Below, one piece after another: positions 62,139 through 64,000 of a stretch of 64,000 nt of DNA. A program made the position numbers and the translations under genes. Source of the stretch: RGZA01 sp964568585 (lineage in GTDB: Bacteria; Pseudomonadota; Alphaproteobacteria; UBA9219; RGZA01). The notes below the pieces were generated by a model that ran no database searches, had not been told where the DNA came from, and saw only the letters and a list, made by a program, of their open reading frames with translations. The DNA is taken from assembly GCA_964568585.1 (NCBI GenBank), contig CAZMQI010000001.1, positions 62,001 through 126,000 on the forward strand, in the 5' to 3' direction. Numbering within the stretch: position 1 is the stretch's first letter; each line of letters opens with the position of its first letter.

Positions 62139-63524
62139 ATGTCCGCTTCACCAAAACTTCCTGCACCCACCCTGAGTAATATTGCATTTGCCTGCTATGT
62201 GCTGTGCATTACTTTGTTGCCGATAGGCTTTGGCGGTAACCGCGATGTTCCGTTTGGTATGGCACAGTTAGGCTTGGCACTCTGTGCGCTTCTGTTGGTT
62301 ACCGAACAAACCTTATTAAAAGCATGCTACTGGCCAAAGCGCATCATCTGGGCTTTCAGATTATTTGCGCTTGCCATTGCATGGGGATTTTTACAAACGC
62401 AAAGCTTTATGCCCAGCGATTGGCATCATCCGTTATGGCAGGAATCCGCTAAAGCATTAAAGACACAACTGGAAGGAAGCATTGCCTTGTGGCGCGACGA
62501 AGCATTCTTCAGCATCAATCGCATCATCACCTACATCGCCGCCGGTTTGTTGGGTTATGTATTTGCACAGGACACAGCGAGAGCAAAACTTATGCTGCAA
62601 GCACTGTGGTATTCAGGCATTGCGCTATGCATATACGGCTATTTCAATGTCATGACTGATAGCATCAAGGTATTATGGGTTGATAAGCAGCAATATGAAC
62701 ATGATTTAACATCCACGTTCATGAGCAAGAACCACTTCGCGATTTATGCAGCATTGGTATTATTGTGTGGCTGCGCCCTGCTCTATCAATCATGGCGCAA
62801 TGCGTTGCGCGAAACGCGCGAAAAACTTGTTATCAAGACGTTCATGAACTGGGCAGTGAAAGCCTACATCCCGTTCTTTTTAGTACTTTATGTATTTGGG
62901 GCCATCCTGCTGTCACATAGCCGCGCGGCGTTACTGCTTAGCATGCTTGGCATATCAGTATTTTTTATCTGCTACCAGCTATACGCCAAGCAATGGGGCC
63001 GTGCCATTATACTATTTCTTATCTCTGCTGGCTGCTGTGCAGCGGTCATATCCATTGCCGTGGAATCATCGCAGCATTTTGCAAGTTTGTTTACCGATCA
63101 ATCCTCTGCCGACCGGATGAGCGTATATAATATATGCATCGCTGCGATTGGCGATAACCCTTGGCTTGGCTATGGGCTTGGGTCATTTCAGGCCGTATTT
63201 AGAATGTATAATAATAGCGTTAGCGCCTCCTTCAATCATGCCCATAGCGATATTTTGGAAAGCCTTGTTGATTTAGGATTGCCGGCAGGATTGATGCTGT
63301 GGGGTGCGATGGCGTTGCTCATTAGCGGCTTGCTGCGCGGTATTTTCAAACGGCGCCGCAACGGGATTTATCCGGTACTCGGCCTTGCAACAACTCTTAT
63401 GGTGCTATTGCACAGTGGCGTGGATTTCAGCCTGCAAATTCCGGGGGTCGCGATGCCATTTGCGATGCTGCTGGGCGCCAGCCTCGCGCAAAGCTGGGGC
63501 TCAAGCGATAAAACAGAAGCTTAA
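62139..63524 (+). CDS. O-antigen ligase/polymerase family membrane protein
   Basis: 461 residues with about ten membrane helices. The Wzy_C/WaaL-like region is visible in FMSKNHFAIYAALVLL, LLSHSRAALLLSMLG and, in the periplasmic loop, NPWLGYGLGSFQAVFRMYNNS ... SFNHAHSDILESLVDLGLPAGL. The H-x-x-x-L-E pattern is typical. It acts in surface polysaccharide assembly in the inner membrane. It starts 41 bp after regA, possibly on its own promoter. Confidence 0.85.
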   Translation: MSASPKLPAPTLSNIAFACYVLCITLLPIGFGGNRDVPFGMAQLGLALCALLLVTEQTLLKACYWPKRIIWAFRLFALAIAWGFLQTQSFMPSDWHHPLWQESAKALKTQLEGSIALWRDEAFFSINRIITYIAAGLLGYVFAQDTARAKLMLQALWYSGIALCIYGYFNVMTDSIKVLWVDKQQYEHDLTSTFMSKNHFAIYAALVLLCGCALLYQSWRNALRETREKLVIKTFMNWAVKAYIPFFLVLYVFGAILLSHSRAALLLSMLGISVFFICYQLYAKQWGRAIILFLISAGCCAAVISIAVESSQHFASLFTDQSSADRMSVYNICIAAIGDNPWLGYGLGSFQAVFRMYNNSVSASFNHAHSDILESLVDLGLPAGLMLWGAMALLISGLLRGIFKRRRNGIYPVLGLATTLMVLLHSGVDFSLQIPGVAMPFAMLLGASLAQSWGSSDKTEA

Positions 63525-64000
63525 TGCTTACGCGTCTTATTCAGGCGCGCCAATAATTCAGGATCGCCTTCAATCGCCATATCAAATACATGATGAAGAT
63601 GATGCCGTGCAATCACATTGTACATATTATCCCAGTTTTCACGATATGATCTGCGCCACATATCGACTTCACGGGCCTTATCTGCATTGGTATGTAAATC
63701 AGCATAATCACGCCACATCAAAATACGCTCCATCCCGCCGGCATTATCAGGCTGTGCGATTTTGTCAGCAAAACGCAGGGCATCGAATGCGCCTGCGCGG
63801 TCACCAATCGCGTTTTTACGCAAGAATGACAAACGCATCCACGCATATGGCTCAATCGGATTTTGGATGAGCAAGGCTTCCTGCTGCTTCAGCAGATTGG
63901 CATAGCTCTGCACTTTCTGTGCAAAGGGTAACGCATCACTTTGATTGAGGGTAATAGCCAATTGTTCATTGGCAGCCATGGTTGGCCTGAAATCGAAGAA
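63521..64000 (-). CDS. Hypothetical helical protein, probably partial
   Basis: At least 152 residues if it starts at the ATG at 63979, but the frame stays open to the window edge, so the true start may be outside. Helical and TPR-like in places (ALLIQNPIEPYAWMRLSFLRKN; GAFDALRFADKIA; NVIARHHLHHVFDMAI). The stop overlaps the convergent O-antigen-ligase-like gene by 4 bases; a role in polysaccharide synthesis is suggested only by position. Confidence 0.6.
   Translation of the reverse strand, partial: FFDFRPTMAANEQLAITLNQSDALPFAQKVQSYANLLKQQEALLIQNPIEPYAWMRLSFLRKNAIGDRAGAFDALRFADKIAQPDNAGGMERILMWRDYADLHTNADKAREVDMWRRSYRENWDNMYNVIARHHLHHVFDMAIEGDPELLARLNKTRKH

Overview
The window is chromosomal sequence from an alphaproteobacterium, probably a draft or metagenome assembly because a 10-N scaffold gap sits inside a tRNA gene. 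The class assignment rests on gene content and order: a yqeY-dnaG-rpoD block next to carA, a zapA-6S RNA-fthC block, a purN-purM / DUF2066-PerM-Hda-like block, a RegB/RegA redox two-component pair, a small CoxIV-type subunit, and a QueD of the alphaproteobacterial type. I cannot fix the order or genus. Base composition is close to balanced, except for one AT-rich TPR gene at 3171-4088.

Layout. 1-4088 (mostly minus): 5' part of lysS, a secreted Ala/Pro-rich protein, fthC, 6S RNA, zapA, a coiled-coil protein and a TPR protein. 4118-10778 (minus): carB and carA, separated by a membrane protein with a spermidine-synthase-like domain. 10894-15924 (plus): yqeY, dnaG and rpoD. 15925-16860: terminators, a 24-residue Lys/Ala peptide gene, a palindrome-rich stretch with six GANTC sites, and a CAU tRNA. 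16858-24121 (minus): PH-domain protein, trxB, an unknown 636-residue protein with a 2OG-Fe(II) oxygenase, ELM1 family, a CoxIV-like small protein, purN and purM. 24208-27549 (plus): DUF2066 protein, AI-2E permease, Hda-like ATPase. 27546-33035: CobW GTPase, galE, queH, ogt, cspA, a small pore-like membrane protein, a methyltransferase and HU. 33303-37350: an RhlE-type helicase with a long repetitive tail, and Uup. 37535-39964 (plus): queF-queE-queD-queC, interrupted by a MITE-like element. 39965-44286 (minus): an Rrf2 regulator and cysPTWA. 44770-49202 (plus): trhO, a FixH-like protein, cystathionine beta-synthase, a gamma-synthase/lyase and a PhnA-domain protein. 49199-52197 (minus): two tandem Tat-exported DUF1513 proteins and a SOUL protein. 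52300-56406 (plus): an accessory cassette with two short ORFs, a very long Pro/Thr/Ala-rich protein and a protein with an LPD7-like end. 56409-60197 (minus): an ABC-F ATPase and a Pif1-type helicase carrying an HTH and a WYL domain. 60255-63524 (plus): regB, regA and an O-antigen-ligase-like protein. The window ends in a partial minus-strand gene.

Two pathways are well represented. For queuosine there are queF, queE, queD and queC, plus queH (the non-cobalamin last step) about 7 kb away. For sulfur there are sulfate uptake under an Rrf2 regulator, cysteine formation by transsulfuration, and a rhodanese-type tRNA hydroxylase. The least explained parts are the 52300-56406 cassette, the 24-residue basic peptide, the MITE-like insertion exactly at the queE/queD junction, and the HTH-Pif1-WYL protein.
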